Shown: one piece after another, positions 1 through 6,427 of the stretch | How the letters are laid out: each line of letters opens with the position of its first letter | How positions within the stretch are numbered: the stretch's first letter is position 1 | Source: Actinomycetota bacterium | Lineage (GTDB): Bacteria > Actinomycetota > Thermoleophilia > Solirubrobacterales > Solirubrobacteraceae | NCBI GenBank assembly: GCA_903970315.1 | Contig: CAJCIJ010000008.1 | Coordinates: 1 to 9,736, forward strand | Length of the DNA stretch: 9,736 nt | Direction of reading: 5' to 3' | The notes under the pieces: model-generated | Seen by the model: the letters and a program-made list of their open reading frames with translations, nothing else | Database searches by the model: none | What the model was told of the DNA's origin: nothing | Made by a program: the position numbers and the translations under genes

Positions 1-1074
1 CTCGTTGGCGGCGATCATCAGCTGCTCGATCATCTCGTGGGACTCACTCACGCCGGCCCCAGGGCCATCGGGCATCTTCACCTCGACGGCGCCGTCGGGC
101 GCGAACGCAAACTCGGGCTCGGCACTGCCGATCTCCAGCGCGCCTGCGCGTCGCCGTGCCCTCGCCAGCCCCGCGGCTGCCAGTCGCGCAGCCGCAAGCC
201 CTGCCTCCCAGGACGCGCCGGCAGCCTGGAGGCCCGAGAAGATCCGGTCGACCTCCTCGTAGCTCAGCCGCGCGTCGGAGCGGATCAGAGAGCGATGAAA
301 GGCGGTGCGGACGGTCCTGCCGTCCTCGATGTCCATCTCCACGGTCACCGTCAGGCGATCCTGGTCGGGGACAAGCGAGCAGGCGCCGTTGGAGAGGGCC
401 TCCGGCAGCATGGGCTCCACCGCTCCGGGGACGTAGACGCTCGTGCCGCGCCGGCGCGCCTCGCGGTCCAGCGCAGAACCCTCGCGCACGAAGGCGCTCA
501 CGTCGGCGATGTGCACCCACACGCGCACGCGCTGCCCCTCCAGGTGCTCCGCCGAGATTGCGTCGTCGTAGTCGCGGGCCGTTGCAGGATCCACGGTGAA
601 GGTGGGCATGTCGCGCAGGTCAAGGCGCCCGCGCCCGCCCGCGCCCGGCGCCCGCGCGGCATCTGCCACACCGGCCGCCGCAATGGCGCCGCCGACCTCG
701 GTGGCCTCGCGCTCCACCGATGCGCCGAAGCGCCTGTGCAGCCCGCGATCGAGCATCAGCGCCTCGATCACGTCGCGCGGCACATCGGGCCGGCCGATGA
801 CGCGCGCCACCTGCGCCCGCGCCGGTCCGCCGCGGCCGGCACGCGGGGCTCCCAGCAGCACCAGGTCTCCGGCCCGCGCGTGCACTGCACCCCGTCCGCG
901 CGCGGGGGCGACCACGAGCTGGCGTGACTCCCTGGCCCGCGGCCCACCCGACGCGGCCGCATCGGGCGCAAAGAACGGCTCGGCGACCATGAAGCGGCCC
1001 TTGCGGGCCAGCACGGCAACCATGCCCGGAGCGCCCCCGGGCGCGCCCGCCTGCGCGCTCCCCGGCGCGCTCAC
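1..1074 (-). CDS. RNB-family exoribonuclease (RNase R/RNase II-like), 3' end cut by window
   Basis: This is the N-terminal 358 residues of a 3'-5' exoribonuclease that degrades RNA processively in the cytoplasm; the gene continues past the left edge. The RNB active site is clear: TVDPATARDYDDA around residues 160-172 supplies the four metal-binding aspartates D162, D168, D170 and D171. It is followed by WVHIADVSAFV (186-196), a DREARRRGTSVY stretch, PMLPEALSNG and, near the edge, SHEMIEQLMIAAN. All are RNB hallmarks. The roughly 160 residues before the RNB domain look like a short OB-type region, shorter than in E. coli RNase R, where the catalytic aspartates lie beyond residue 270. I chose the GTG at 1074 because it overlaps the ctpA stop as GTGA, suggesting translational coupling. 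The in-frame ATG at 1023 is the alternative and would leave a 47-base gap. Neither has a strong Shine-Dalgarno. RNase R and RNase II cannot be separated without the C-terminal S1 region. Confidence 0.9.
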   Translation of the reverse strand, partial: MSAPGSAQAGAPGGAPGMVAVLARKGRFMVAEPFFAPDAAASGGPRARESRQLVVAPARGRGAVHARAGDLVLLGAPRAGRGGPARAQVARVIGRPDVPRDVIEALMLDRGLHRRFGASVEREATEVGGAIAAAGVADAARAPGAGGRGRLDLRDMPTFTVDPATARDYDDAISAEHLEGQRVRVWVHIADVSAFVREGSALDREARRRGTSVYVPGAVEPMLPEALSNGACSLVPDQDRLTVTVEMDIEDGRTVRTAFHRSLIRSDARLSYEEVDRIFSGLQAAGASWEAGLAAARLAAAGLARARRRAGALEIGSAEPEFAFAPDGAVEVKMPDGPGAGVSESHEMIEQLMIAANE

Positions 1075-2348
1075 TTCAGCTTGGAGACCAGCGTGTGCAG
1101 CGCGACTTCCAGACCTGCGTTGGTGTCGATCTGCTGGGCGGATACCGGGACTTCGGGTTTGATGCCCGCACCCTCCTTGACGCCACCGCCGCCCAGGTTG
1201 CGGCCGTTGGGCGTGAAGTACTCGCCCACCGTGATATCCAGCGCGCCGCCGTTTGACAGCGGCTGCAGCTCCTGGAAGACACCCTTGCCAAAGGTGTGCG
1301 TGCCGACCACTGTGGCGCGGTGGTGGTCCTGGAGAGCACCCGTGACGATCTCCGCCGCCGACGCCGTACCGCGATCCACGAGCACCACCATCGGGACCGA
1401 GGAGGGGATCGCGCCGCCGGCCGCCGAGATCGTCTGCGTGGGCAGCGTCCGCGAGCGCATCGTCACGATCACGCCCTTGGGCAGGAAGATGCTTGCGACC
1501 AGGCGCGCCTCGTTGACCAGGCCGCCACCGTTCTGGCGCAGATCGAAGACGATCCCCCGCGCGCCGTTGTCCAGGGCCTTGGCCACGGCCGTGTCGACTT
1601 CCGCGTGCACGCCTTCGGTGAAGCCGGCAAGGCGGACCACCGCCAGTTTTCGGCCATCGACGGTCCGCATTTCCGATGCCACCTCCGGCGAAGAGATGAC
1701 CGCTCGCACGACACCAACCGTTCGGCGCGCGTGGCCGGCCTGCAGCGTCAGCATCACCTTGGTGCCCGGCGGCCCCACGATCAGGTTCCTGGCGGTCTGC
1801 TCGGGGATCCCCTTCAGCGAGCGACCGTTTACGGCCACGATCGTCTCGCCCGTCTTCAGCCCCGCCCGTTCGGCCGGCGACGGCTCAAAGACACGTACGA
1901 TCGCCAGGCCCACGGGCCGCGGCGCCACCTCGACGCCCACCCCCGAGAAGTGGCTGGGGACGGCGAATTCGTGGAACTCGGCCGGCGTCAGATAGTGCGA
2001 GAAGGGGTCTTGCAGGCTCGCCACGGCGCCCGCGATCGAGGCGCTGACCAGTTCGGACTTCGACAGCTTGCGGTAGTAGCTGCGGGAGATGTCCTCCAGC
2101 GCTTCGGCCGTCACTTCGGTCTGGCGATCGGCCTCAAAGGCGTTGCGCAAGAAGGTCGGCAGATCGTTGGGGTGGCCACCCAGCCAAAGGCCGATGACCA
2201 GCCACACGGGCAGCAGCGCCACGAGCAGCGCCACTGTCAGGCCCGACGAAGAGCGCCTCGCGGTGGGTGCCTGTCGGTCCGACGCCGCCTGGGGAGATCC
2301 CTCGGGGGCCGAAACGCTAGAGTCGCCCGCAGGGACATCGCCACTCAT
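1071..2348 (-). CDS. ctpA: Membrane-anchored S41 C-terminal processing peptidase (CtpA/CtpB-like)
   Basis: This serine protease is expected to cleave extracytoplasmic proteins near their C-termini. Numbering counts the GTG codon at 2351 as residue 1. The N-terminus is a cytoplasmic Ser/Pro-rich stretch, followed by one transmembrane segment at about 38-58 without an obvious signal-peptidase site, so the protein is probably anchored with its catalytic part outside. DPFSHYLTP (115-123) precedes a PDZ domain at about 130-205 (SGVGVEV, PAERAGLKTGETIVAVNG). The S41 core follows with FDLRQNGGGLVNEA. The catalytic Ser is S331 in RGTASAAEI, the Lys is K356 in TFGKG, and Q360 completes the usual Ser-Lys-Gln set. 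The length of about 425 residues is normal. The start is either this ATG or the GTG one codon upstream; neither has a Shine-Dalgarno, and a -10-like TAATCT lies just ahead. The RNB nuclease gene follows with a 4-base overlap, and an M16 peptidase gene diverges upstream. Confidence 0.93.
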   Translation of the reverse strand: MSGDVPAGDSSVSAPEGSPQAASDRQAPTARRSSSGLTVALLVALLPVWLVIGLWLGGHPNDLPTFLRNAFEADRQTEVTAEALEDISRSYYRKLSKSELVSASIAGAVASLQDPFSHYLTPAEFHEFAVPSHFSGVGVEVAPRPVGLAIVRVFEPSPAERAGLKTGETIVAVNGRSLKGIPEQTARNLIVGPPGTKVMLTLQAGHARRTVGVVRAVISSPEVASEMRTVDGRKLAVVRLAGFTEGVHAEVDTAVAKALDNGARGIVFDLRQNGGGLVNEARLVASIFLPKGVIVTMRSRTLPTQTISAAGGAIPSSVPMVVLVDRGTASAAEIVTGALQDHHRATVVGTHTFGKGVFQELQPLSNGGALDITVGEYFTPNGRNLGGGGVKEGAGIKPEVPVSAQQIDTNAGLEVALHTLVSKLK

Positions 2349-2356
2349 CACCGGTC

Positions 2357-2362
2357 AGATTA
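2357..2362 (-). promoter_or_regulatory. Candidate -10 element for ctpA (possibly leaderless mRNA)
   Basis: On the minus strand TAATCT fits the TANNNT pattern of a sigma70-type -10 box. Only five bases separate it from the GTG at 2351 and eight from the ATG at 2348. Transcription starting 6-9 bases after the box would begin at or on the start codon, giving a leaderless message, which is common in actinobacteria and would explain the missing Shine-Dalgarno. No convincing -35 box sits 17 bases upstream, so this is a tentative call. Confidence 0.3.
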
Positions 2363-2388
2363 GTGTTCCGGCGGCGGGGCGCGCACCT

Positions 2389-2401
2389 CATGCGTTGCAT
2401 G
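2389..2401. promoter_or_regulatory. Perfect inverted repeat CATGC-GTT-GCATG in the divergent ctpA/M16 intergenic region
   Basis: Two 5-base arms flank a 3-base centre roughly midway between the divergent starts. It could be a small operator for a dimeric regulator acting on ctpA, the M16 gene or both. The arms are short enough to arise by chance in GC-rich DNA, so position is the main argument. Confidence 0.2.
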
Positions 2402-2460
2402 CGAGCGGCCAGCCGGCGGCAGCGGCCCGGACGGGAACAGCCGAGCCACGGGATCACTCA

Positions 2461-3723
2461 ATGCCACAAAGCGCCACCACCCAGACCAGCACCGTCGCCG
2501 CAAATGGCCTGACCGTCCGCACCATCGGGCTGCCGGGCACCCACGCGCTCACGGTCCTGCTGGCCTTTGACGCGGGCGCTCGCACGGAGCGCCAGCAGGA
2601 GAACGGCATGGCCCACTTCCTTGAGCACCTCGTTTTCAAGGGTGGCGAGAAGTATCCCAACCACCAGGCGATCAACAACACCGCTGAGCGCCTTGGCGGA
2701 GTGCTCAACGCCTACACCAGCGAGGACCTGGTGGCGTTCCACATCACCGTGCGAGCCGAGTCGGCACCGGTGGCGCTTGACCTGCTTACCGACTTCGTGG
2801 CGCGGCCCCGCCTGGAGGCATCAGAGCTAGAGCGCGAGCGCGGCGTGGTCATCCAGGAGATCAACCGGGCGTATGACCAGCCTGCGATGGTCGCCGAGTA
2901 CCTGATCGACAGAGCGGCGTTCGGCGATCATCCGCTGGGGCGGACGGTGCTTGGGCCCGAGGAGAATCTCCGGGCGTTTACGCGCGAGGGGATCGTGTCA
3001 TTCCGGCAGCGCCGCTGGTCGGGAGCCCACGGCTTCGCGTTCCTGGTGGGCAACGTCGATCACGTCCCCGACGAGGACACCGTGCACGAGCTGCTTGGCC
3101 GCTTTGCCGCGTTGCCGGAGCCCGACGCCTACGAGCCGGCACCGGCCTTTGCGCCGCAGACCCTCGTGGAGCAGCGCGACACCAACCAGTCACACCTGCG
3201 GATGCTCTACAGGCCCGGCCTGGAAGTCAGCGACCGGCGAAAGCGCGCCGCAATGGCGATCTACACGACGCTTCTGGGAGGCTCCATGTCGTCGCGGCTG
3301 TTTGAAGAGATCCGCGAGCGGCGGGGGCTGTGCTATTCGGTCTCGGCCGCCAACCACAACTTCTCCGACATGCCGATACTGCAACTGAGCTCGGGATTGC
3401 AGTCGGACAAGTGCGTTGAGGCCTACACGCGCATGCGCGAGATCGTCGGCGAACTGCGCAACCAGGGGCCCACCGAGGATGAGTTCCTGCGTGCGCGCAC
3501 CTACGCCGCCGGCCGGCTGGTGCTCGCCTTTGAGAACAGCGGCGCTGTCGCCCGCTACGCGGCGAGTCTTGCGATCAACTTCGGCGAACACTCCGACCCC
3601 GACTCGGCAGTGGCGACACTGGACGCGGTTACCTACGACGAGGTGCGCGAGATCGCAGCGTCGGTAGCCGACGAGCTGGCGATCGCATGCGTTGGGCCCC
3701 ACGAGGCCGCCGAATTCAACTGA
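2461..3723 (+). CDS. M16 family zinc metallopeptidase (processing-peptidase-like)
   Basis: The 420-residue protein belongs to the insulinase/mitochondrial-processing-peptidase family (M16). The inverted zinc motif HFLEH gives H52, E55 and H56, and E133 in VVIQEI is the third ligand at the usual spacing of about 77 residues. The N-terminal catalytic half (about 15-190) is followed by the second M16 fold (about 195-410), which carries GGSMSSRLFEEI (273-284) and RGLCYSV (288-294), the substrate-contacting Arg/Tyr region. No signal peptide or membrane segment is visible, so it is probably cytoplasmic and likely degrades or processes peptides; its substrate cannot be read from sequence. The ATG was chosen because the family fold begins about 15 residues after it, and upstream codons in this frame run into the ctpA promoter and N-terminus. 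A weak GGGA lies about 7 bases upstream. It is transcribed away from ctpA and towards nadA. Confidence 0.93.
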   Translation: MPQSATTQTSTVAANGLTVRTIGLPGTHALTVLLAFDAGARTERQQENGMAHFLEHLVFKGGEKYPNHQAINNTAERLGGVLNAYTSEDLVAFHITVRAESAPVALDLLTDFVARPRLEASELERERGVVIQEINRAYDQPAMVAEYLIDRAAFGDHPLGRTVLGPEENLRAFTREGIVSFRQRRWSGAHGFAFLVGNVDHVPDEDTVHELLGRFAALPEPDAYEPAPAFAPQTLVEQRDTNQSHLRMLYRPGLEVSDRRKRAAMAIYTTLLGGSMSSRLFEEIRERRGLCYSVSAANHNFSDMPILQLSSGLQSDKCVEAYTRMREIVGELRNQGPTEDEFLRARTYAAGRLVLAFENSGAVARYAASLAINFGEHSDPDSAVATLDAVTYDEVREIAASVADELAIACVGPHEAAEFN

Positions 3724-3801
3724 GCCGGCGCCGACCGGTCACCTGCGCCGGCGCCGATCAGTCAACTGTGCCGGCACCGAATTGGACCCAGCCGGCGCCG
3801 A
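3724..3801. repeat. Tandem repeat, four copies, 23-base period, between convergent genes
   Basis: The core GCCGGCGCCGA (GCCGGCACCGA in the third copy) starts at 3724, 3747, 3770 and 3791, so the spacing is 23, 23 and 21 bases. Spacers are also related (for example ccggtcacct and tcagtcaact). Each full core holds the palindrome CGGCGCCG, so any two intact copies can pair into a hairpin on either strand. The array starts immediately after the M16 stop and its last core abuts the nadA stop at 3802, filling the whole convergent gap. It may act as a bidirectional terminator or barrier; no T-tract is present. Confidence 0.75.
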
Positions 3802-4944
3802 TCAGCCGATCGCGACCATGCGCTCGATCGGCACCCGGGCGCGCTCGGCGATCTCCTCGGGCACACGCACCTCGTACTTGCCCTCGGCAAGCGAGTCGCG
3901 CAGGGCGGGCAGCGTGATCATCTTCATGAACGCGCACGTCGCCTCGGCGTTGGCGGGGATAAGGGTCAGCTCCGGCGCTGCCTTCTGCAGGCCGTAGAGC
4001 ATCCCCACCTCGGTCGCCACGACGGCCTCGCGTGCGGGACCGTCGTGCCCGGGGCCCTCGCCCGGCGGCCCCTCGCCCGGAACGCCCTCACCCGGCGGGC
4101 CCGCCCCGGCGGCCTCCAGTTCGCGCTCGGCGGCTTCGGCGTAGCGGAGCATGCCACCGGTGGACAGCATGTGCACGCCATCGGAGGCCACATCGCCGGC
4201 CGCGACGTACTCCATCACGGCAGTGGTGCAGCCGCACTCGGGGTGGATCAGGAAGTCGGCGCCGGGGTGCGCGGCGCGCGTGGCCTCGATGTCGGAGGGG
4301 CGGATGCCGGCGTGCACGTGGCACTCGCCGTCCCAGACGTGCATGCGCCTGCCAAGCTCGCGCTCGACGTAGGCGCCGAGCCACATGTCGGGCCCGAACA
4401 GGATCTCGGTGTCCTGGCCGTGGGTGGCGTAGACGTGACGGACCACGTCGACGGCGTTGGCCGACGTGCAGCAGTAGTCGGTCAGCGCCTTGACCTCGGC
4501 GCTGGTGTTCACGTACATCACCACAACGCCCTCGGGGTAACGCTGCTTCCACTCGATCAGCTGTGCGGAGTCGATCGAGGAGGCCAGTGTGCAGCCGGCG
4601 CGGGTGTCGGGGATCAGGACGGTCTTGTCGGGACACAGCACCGACGCCGTCTCGGCCATGAAGTGCACACCGCAGAAGACGATGATCTCGCCGTCAGAGG
4701 CTGCCGCCTGGCGGGAGAGCCCCAGCGAATCGCCCACGTAGTCGGCGACATCCTGAACCTCCGGCAGCTGGTAGTTGTGAGCCAGGATCACCGCGTTTCG
4801 CTGGCGCGCAAGCTCGCGCACCTCCGAATGCAGCGCCAGGATCTCATCGAGCGAGAGCGCCTGGGGCTTGGGCAGCGCGTCGATCTGGCCGAGTGTCAGG
4901 TCCGGCGGCGCGGGCGCCTGGGTGACGGTCAACAGATCGCTCAC
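3802..4944 (-). CDS. nadA: Quinolinate synthase NadA
   Basis: NadA condenses iminoaspartate with dihydroxyacetone phosphate to give quinolinate in de novo NAD synthesis, using a [4Fe-4S] cluster in the cytoplasm. The 380-residue product carries VILAHNYQLPEVQDVADYVGDS (52-73), FCGVHFMAE (90-98), PDTRAGC (112-118), MYVNTSAEVK (143-152), DGECHVHAG (205-213), HPECGCT (234-240) and a C-terminal EATCAFMKM. The likely cluster ligands are C118, C208 and C337, aligned with C113, C200 and C297 of the E. coli enzyme. The start is GTG, overlapping the nadC stop as GTGA, so translation is probably coupled. An unusual Gly/Pro/Glu insert at about 280-302 contains three in-frame pentapeptide repeats and sits in a loop before VVATEVGMLYGLQ. 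It does not touch the cluster ligands, so I expect an active enzyme. Confidence 0.97.
   Translation of the reverse strand: MSDLLTVTQAPAPPDLTLGQIDALPKPQALSLDEILALHSEVRELARQRNAVILAHNYQLPEVQDVADYVGDSLGLSRQAAASDGEIIVFCGVHFMAETASVLCPDKTVLIPDTRAGCTLASSIDSAQLIEWKQRYPEGVVVMYVNTSAEVKALTDYCCTSANAVDVVRHVYATHGQDTEILFGPDMWLGAYVERELGRRMHVWDGECHVHAGIRPSDIEATRAAHPGADFLIHPECGCTTAVMEYVAAGDVASDGVHMLSTGGMLRYAEAAERELEAAGAGPPGEGVPGEGPPGEGPGHDGPAREAVVATEVGMLYGLQKAAPELTLIPANAEATCAFMKMITLPALRDSLAEGKYEVRVPEEIAERARVPIERMVAIG
4054..4098 (-). repeat. In-frame 15-base x3 minisatellite inside nadA
   Basis: Three adjacent 15-base units (4054-4068, 4069-4083, 4084-4098) differ at a few positions. They encode PPGEG, VPGEG and PPGEG at residues 283-297 of NadA. 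Because the unit is a multiple of three, copy-number change would keep the reading frame. The flanking residues GPGHDGPAREA and EAAGAG extend the low-complexity loop. Confidence 0.8.
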
Positions 4945-5780
4945 GGCATGCTCTGAAGGCTCATCGACAGGTCCAGAGACGGTGCGGAATGGGTCAGTGC
5001 GCCCATCGAGATCCAGTCTACCCCGGTGCTTGCAAGCTCCGGCAGGCGCTCCACGGTGACGCCGCCACTGACCTCAAGCTCGGCCCGTCCGCCCACCTGA
5101 GCCACCGCCGCGCGCACCTGCGTGGTGTCCATGTTGTCAAGCAACAGGCGGCCCGCCCCGGCTGCCAGCGCCTCGTCGATCTCGGCAGGGCTTGACACCT
5201 CAACCTCAATCGTGTCCGCCAGTGCGGGCGCCGCGTTGCGGGCCGCGGACACCGCAGCTGCGATCGAGCCGGCGGCGGCGATGTGGTTGTCCTTGATCAG
5301 GATCGCGTCATACAGCCCAATCCGGTGGTTGTGCGCCCCGCCGGCGCTCACCGCCGCCTTCTCCAGGGCGCGCAGCCCGGGGATCGTCTTGCGCGTGTCC
5401 AGGACTCTGGCGCGCGTGCCCGCGACGGCCTGGGCGGCGAGCGCGGCCATAGTGGCCACTCCGGAAAGGTGCGCCAGAAAGTTCAGCGCTGTGCGCTCGG
5501 CGGTCAGCAACGCGCGCGCGGCGCCGCGCACCTCAAGCACGGTCCCGCCCTGGCGCCAGGTGCCCTCGGAAGCCTCGCGCTGGAAGCCGGCGTCGGCGTC
5601 AAGTTGCGCAAAGACCGCTTCGGCGACGGCCAGGCCGTAGATCACGCCGGGCGCCTTCTGGGAGATGATCGCCCGCGCGCGGGCGTCGACGGGCACTGTG
5701 GCCTGGGTGGTCACATCGCCGTCGCCTACATCCTCGGCCAGCGCAGCCGCCACGAGCGCGGCCAACTGCTCGCTATCCAT
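4941..5780 (-). CDS. nadC: Nicotinate-nucleotide pyrophosphorylase (quinolinate phosphoribosyltransferase) NadC
   Basis: NadC converts quinolinate and phosphoribosyl pyrophosphate into nicotinate mononucleotide, CO2 and pyrophosphate, the step after NadA. The 279-residue length is typical. The N-terminal part has EDVGDGDVTT (16-25). The barrel then shows ERTALNFLAHLSGVAT (95-110), the basic DTRKTIPGLR (128-137) with K141, GGAHNHRIGL (147-156) and LIKDNH (161-166), EVEV (192-195), LDNMD (214-218) and EVSGG (236-240). These are the phosphate- and quinolinate-binding motifs of the family, and all are intact. The ATG lies about 30 bases after the hpf stop with no strong Shine-Dalgarno, so it is probably carried on the hpf transcript. 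Its own stop overlaps the nadA GTG start. No L-aspartate oxidase gene (nadB) is found on either side, so iminoaspartate must be supplied from elsewhere. Confidence 0.97.
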   Translation of the reverse strand: MDSEQLAALVAAALAEDVGDGDVTTQATVPVDARARAIISQKAPGVIYGLAVAEAVFAQLDADAGFQREASEGTWRQGGTVLEVRGAARALLTAERTALNFLAHLSGVATMAALAAQAVAGTRARVLDTRKTIPGLRALEKAAVSAGGAHNHRIGLYDAILIKDNHIAAAGSIAAAVSAARNAAPALADTIEVEVSSPAEIDEALAAGAGRLLLDNMDTTQVRAAVAQVGGRAELEVSGGVTVERLPELASTGVDWISMGALTHSAPSLDLSMSLQSMP

Positions 5781-5810
5781 GCCGTTGGTGATGGTCGCCG
5801 GAGGCGCGGC

Positions 5811-6233
5811 TCAACCCGTAGCCGGCAGGACCGGCGAAGATTCCAGCAGCTCCCCGGTGACGATCAGCTCACCGTCGGGATCGACGTCGGCGGACCCATC
5901 GGTCGATCCGTGCGCGTGAGCGCGTGCGTCGCGGCGGTGACGCAGCTTGTCGCGGTGGCGCTTTACCTGGCGCGCGAGCTCGTCTACGACCATGTTCAGC
6001 GAGTGCAGCATCTCGTGCGAGGAGTCCTTGGCTCGAAGCGTGACCCCCTTCAGGTAGAGCGTGCCCTCGGCCACCTGGCGCTCGCCCACGCGCGGATTTG
6101 GCTCCTCGAAGATCTCGATCTCAAGGCGGGCAAGCTCGGAGACCTGCTTTGACACCTTGTCCAGCCGGCGCTCCACATGGAGCCGCAGCTCGTCGGTGAC
6201 GGTCACGTTGCGGCCCTTGAAGTCGATGTTCAT
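5811..6233 (-). CDS. hpf: Ribosome hibernation promoting factor (HPF/RaiA family), short form
   Basis: The 140-residue protein begins MNIDFKGRNVTVTDELRLHV, followed by the beta-alpha-beta-beta-beta-alpha fold of ribosome-associated inhibitors. ERRLDKVSK (21-29), ARLEIEIFEE, AEGTLYLKGVTLRAKDSSHEM and a C-terminal helix (MLHSLNMVVDELARQVKRHRDKL) are visible. Such proteins sit in the 30S decoding channel and silence ribosomes in stationary phase. After the basic KRHRDKLRHRRDARAHAH stretch (91-108) comes an acidic tail ending SSPVLPATG. It lacks the C-terminal domain through which long actinobacterial HPFs dimerise 70S ribosomes. The ATG at 6233 is supported by AGGGGG four bases upstream; longer in-frame readings would run into non-family sequence. 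nadC follows after 27 bases. The Shine-Dalgarno is part of a predicted hairpin. Confidence 0.9.
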   Translation of the reverse strand: MNIDFKGRNVTVTDELRLHVERRLDKVSKQVSELARLEIEIFEEPNPRVGERQVAEGTLYLKGVTLRAKDSSHEMLHSLNMVVDELARQVKRHRDKLRHRRDARAHAHGSTDGSADVDPDGELIVTGELLESSPVLPATG

Positions 6234-6236
6234 GTC

Positions 6237-6255
6237 GCCCCCTACCGTTGGGGGC
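6237..6255 (-). promoter_or_regulatory. Hairpin that encloses the hpf Shine-Dalgarno
   Basis: On the minus-strand RNA, GCCCCC and GGGGGC form a perfect 6-pair all-GC stem around a 7-base loop (AACGGUA), ending three bases before the hpf ATG. The only good ribosome-binding sequence, AGGGGG, supplies most of the 3' arm, so folding would hide it. This could hold hpf translation low until the structure is opened. It might be a chance GC match, but its position is exact. Confidence 0.45.
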
Positions 6256-6381
6256 CGGCCCAGGAAGGCACCGGCCGAGGAGAGATTGTCTGTCCATGGT
6301 AGGCGACTGACCCGCCTTGCCACCCTGGTTTGGCCGCATGTTTTCTGCCGAGCACCCCGGGGCGCCGTCCGTCCACCCGCA

Positions 6382-6405
6382 GGCCCGCGCGTCCGCGCGC
6401 AGGCC
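6382..6405 (-). terminator. Strong GC hairpin downstream of the nucleotidyltransferase gene (terminator-like, no U-tract)
   Basis: On the plus strand, GGCCCGCGCG and CGCGCAGGCC flank a four-base loop. On the transcribed minus strand the stem is ten pairs with one G-U. It begins 22 bases after the nucleotidyltransferase stop. No run of U follows, as is frequent in high-GC actinobacteria, so it may be a terminator, a processing site or an mRNA 3' end. The rest of the 194-base gap up to hpf shows no reading frame I would call and no convincing promoter; a weak TACCAT resembles a -10 box. Confidence 0.45.
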
Positions 6406-6427
6406 CGGCCGGCTGGCAGGCGCCCCC

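Noticed and set aside
37..927. Plus-strand open frame over the left end
   Set aside because: The minus strand there encodes an RNB nuclease with all four catalytic aspartates, so this is its shadow.
1296..2363. Plus-strand open frame of about 355 codons antisense to ctpA
   Set aside because: Arg/His/Gly-rich translation with no domain; ctpA carries an intact catalytic Ser-Lys pair on the other strand.
2089..2460. Extended reading of the M16 gene upstream to 2089
   Set aside because: It would run antisense through the ctpA N-terminus and promoter and adds residues unlike any M16 protein.
3724..3801. CRISPR array
   Set aside because: Units of 23 bases with related, very short spacers and no cas genes; this is an ordinary tandem repeat.
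4045..4956. Long open frame on the plus strand (about 300 codons) antisense to nadA
   Set aside because: It mirrors nadA codon for codon; the translation is low-complexity Gly/Val/His/Arg with no recognisable fold, and nadA on the other strand is a full, motif-complete enzyme. High GC content removes stop codons from shadow frames.
5283..6152. Plus-strand open frame antisense to nadC and hpf
   Set aside because: It crosses two convincing genes and their gap, and the product has no family motif; a GC-driven shadow.
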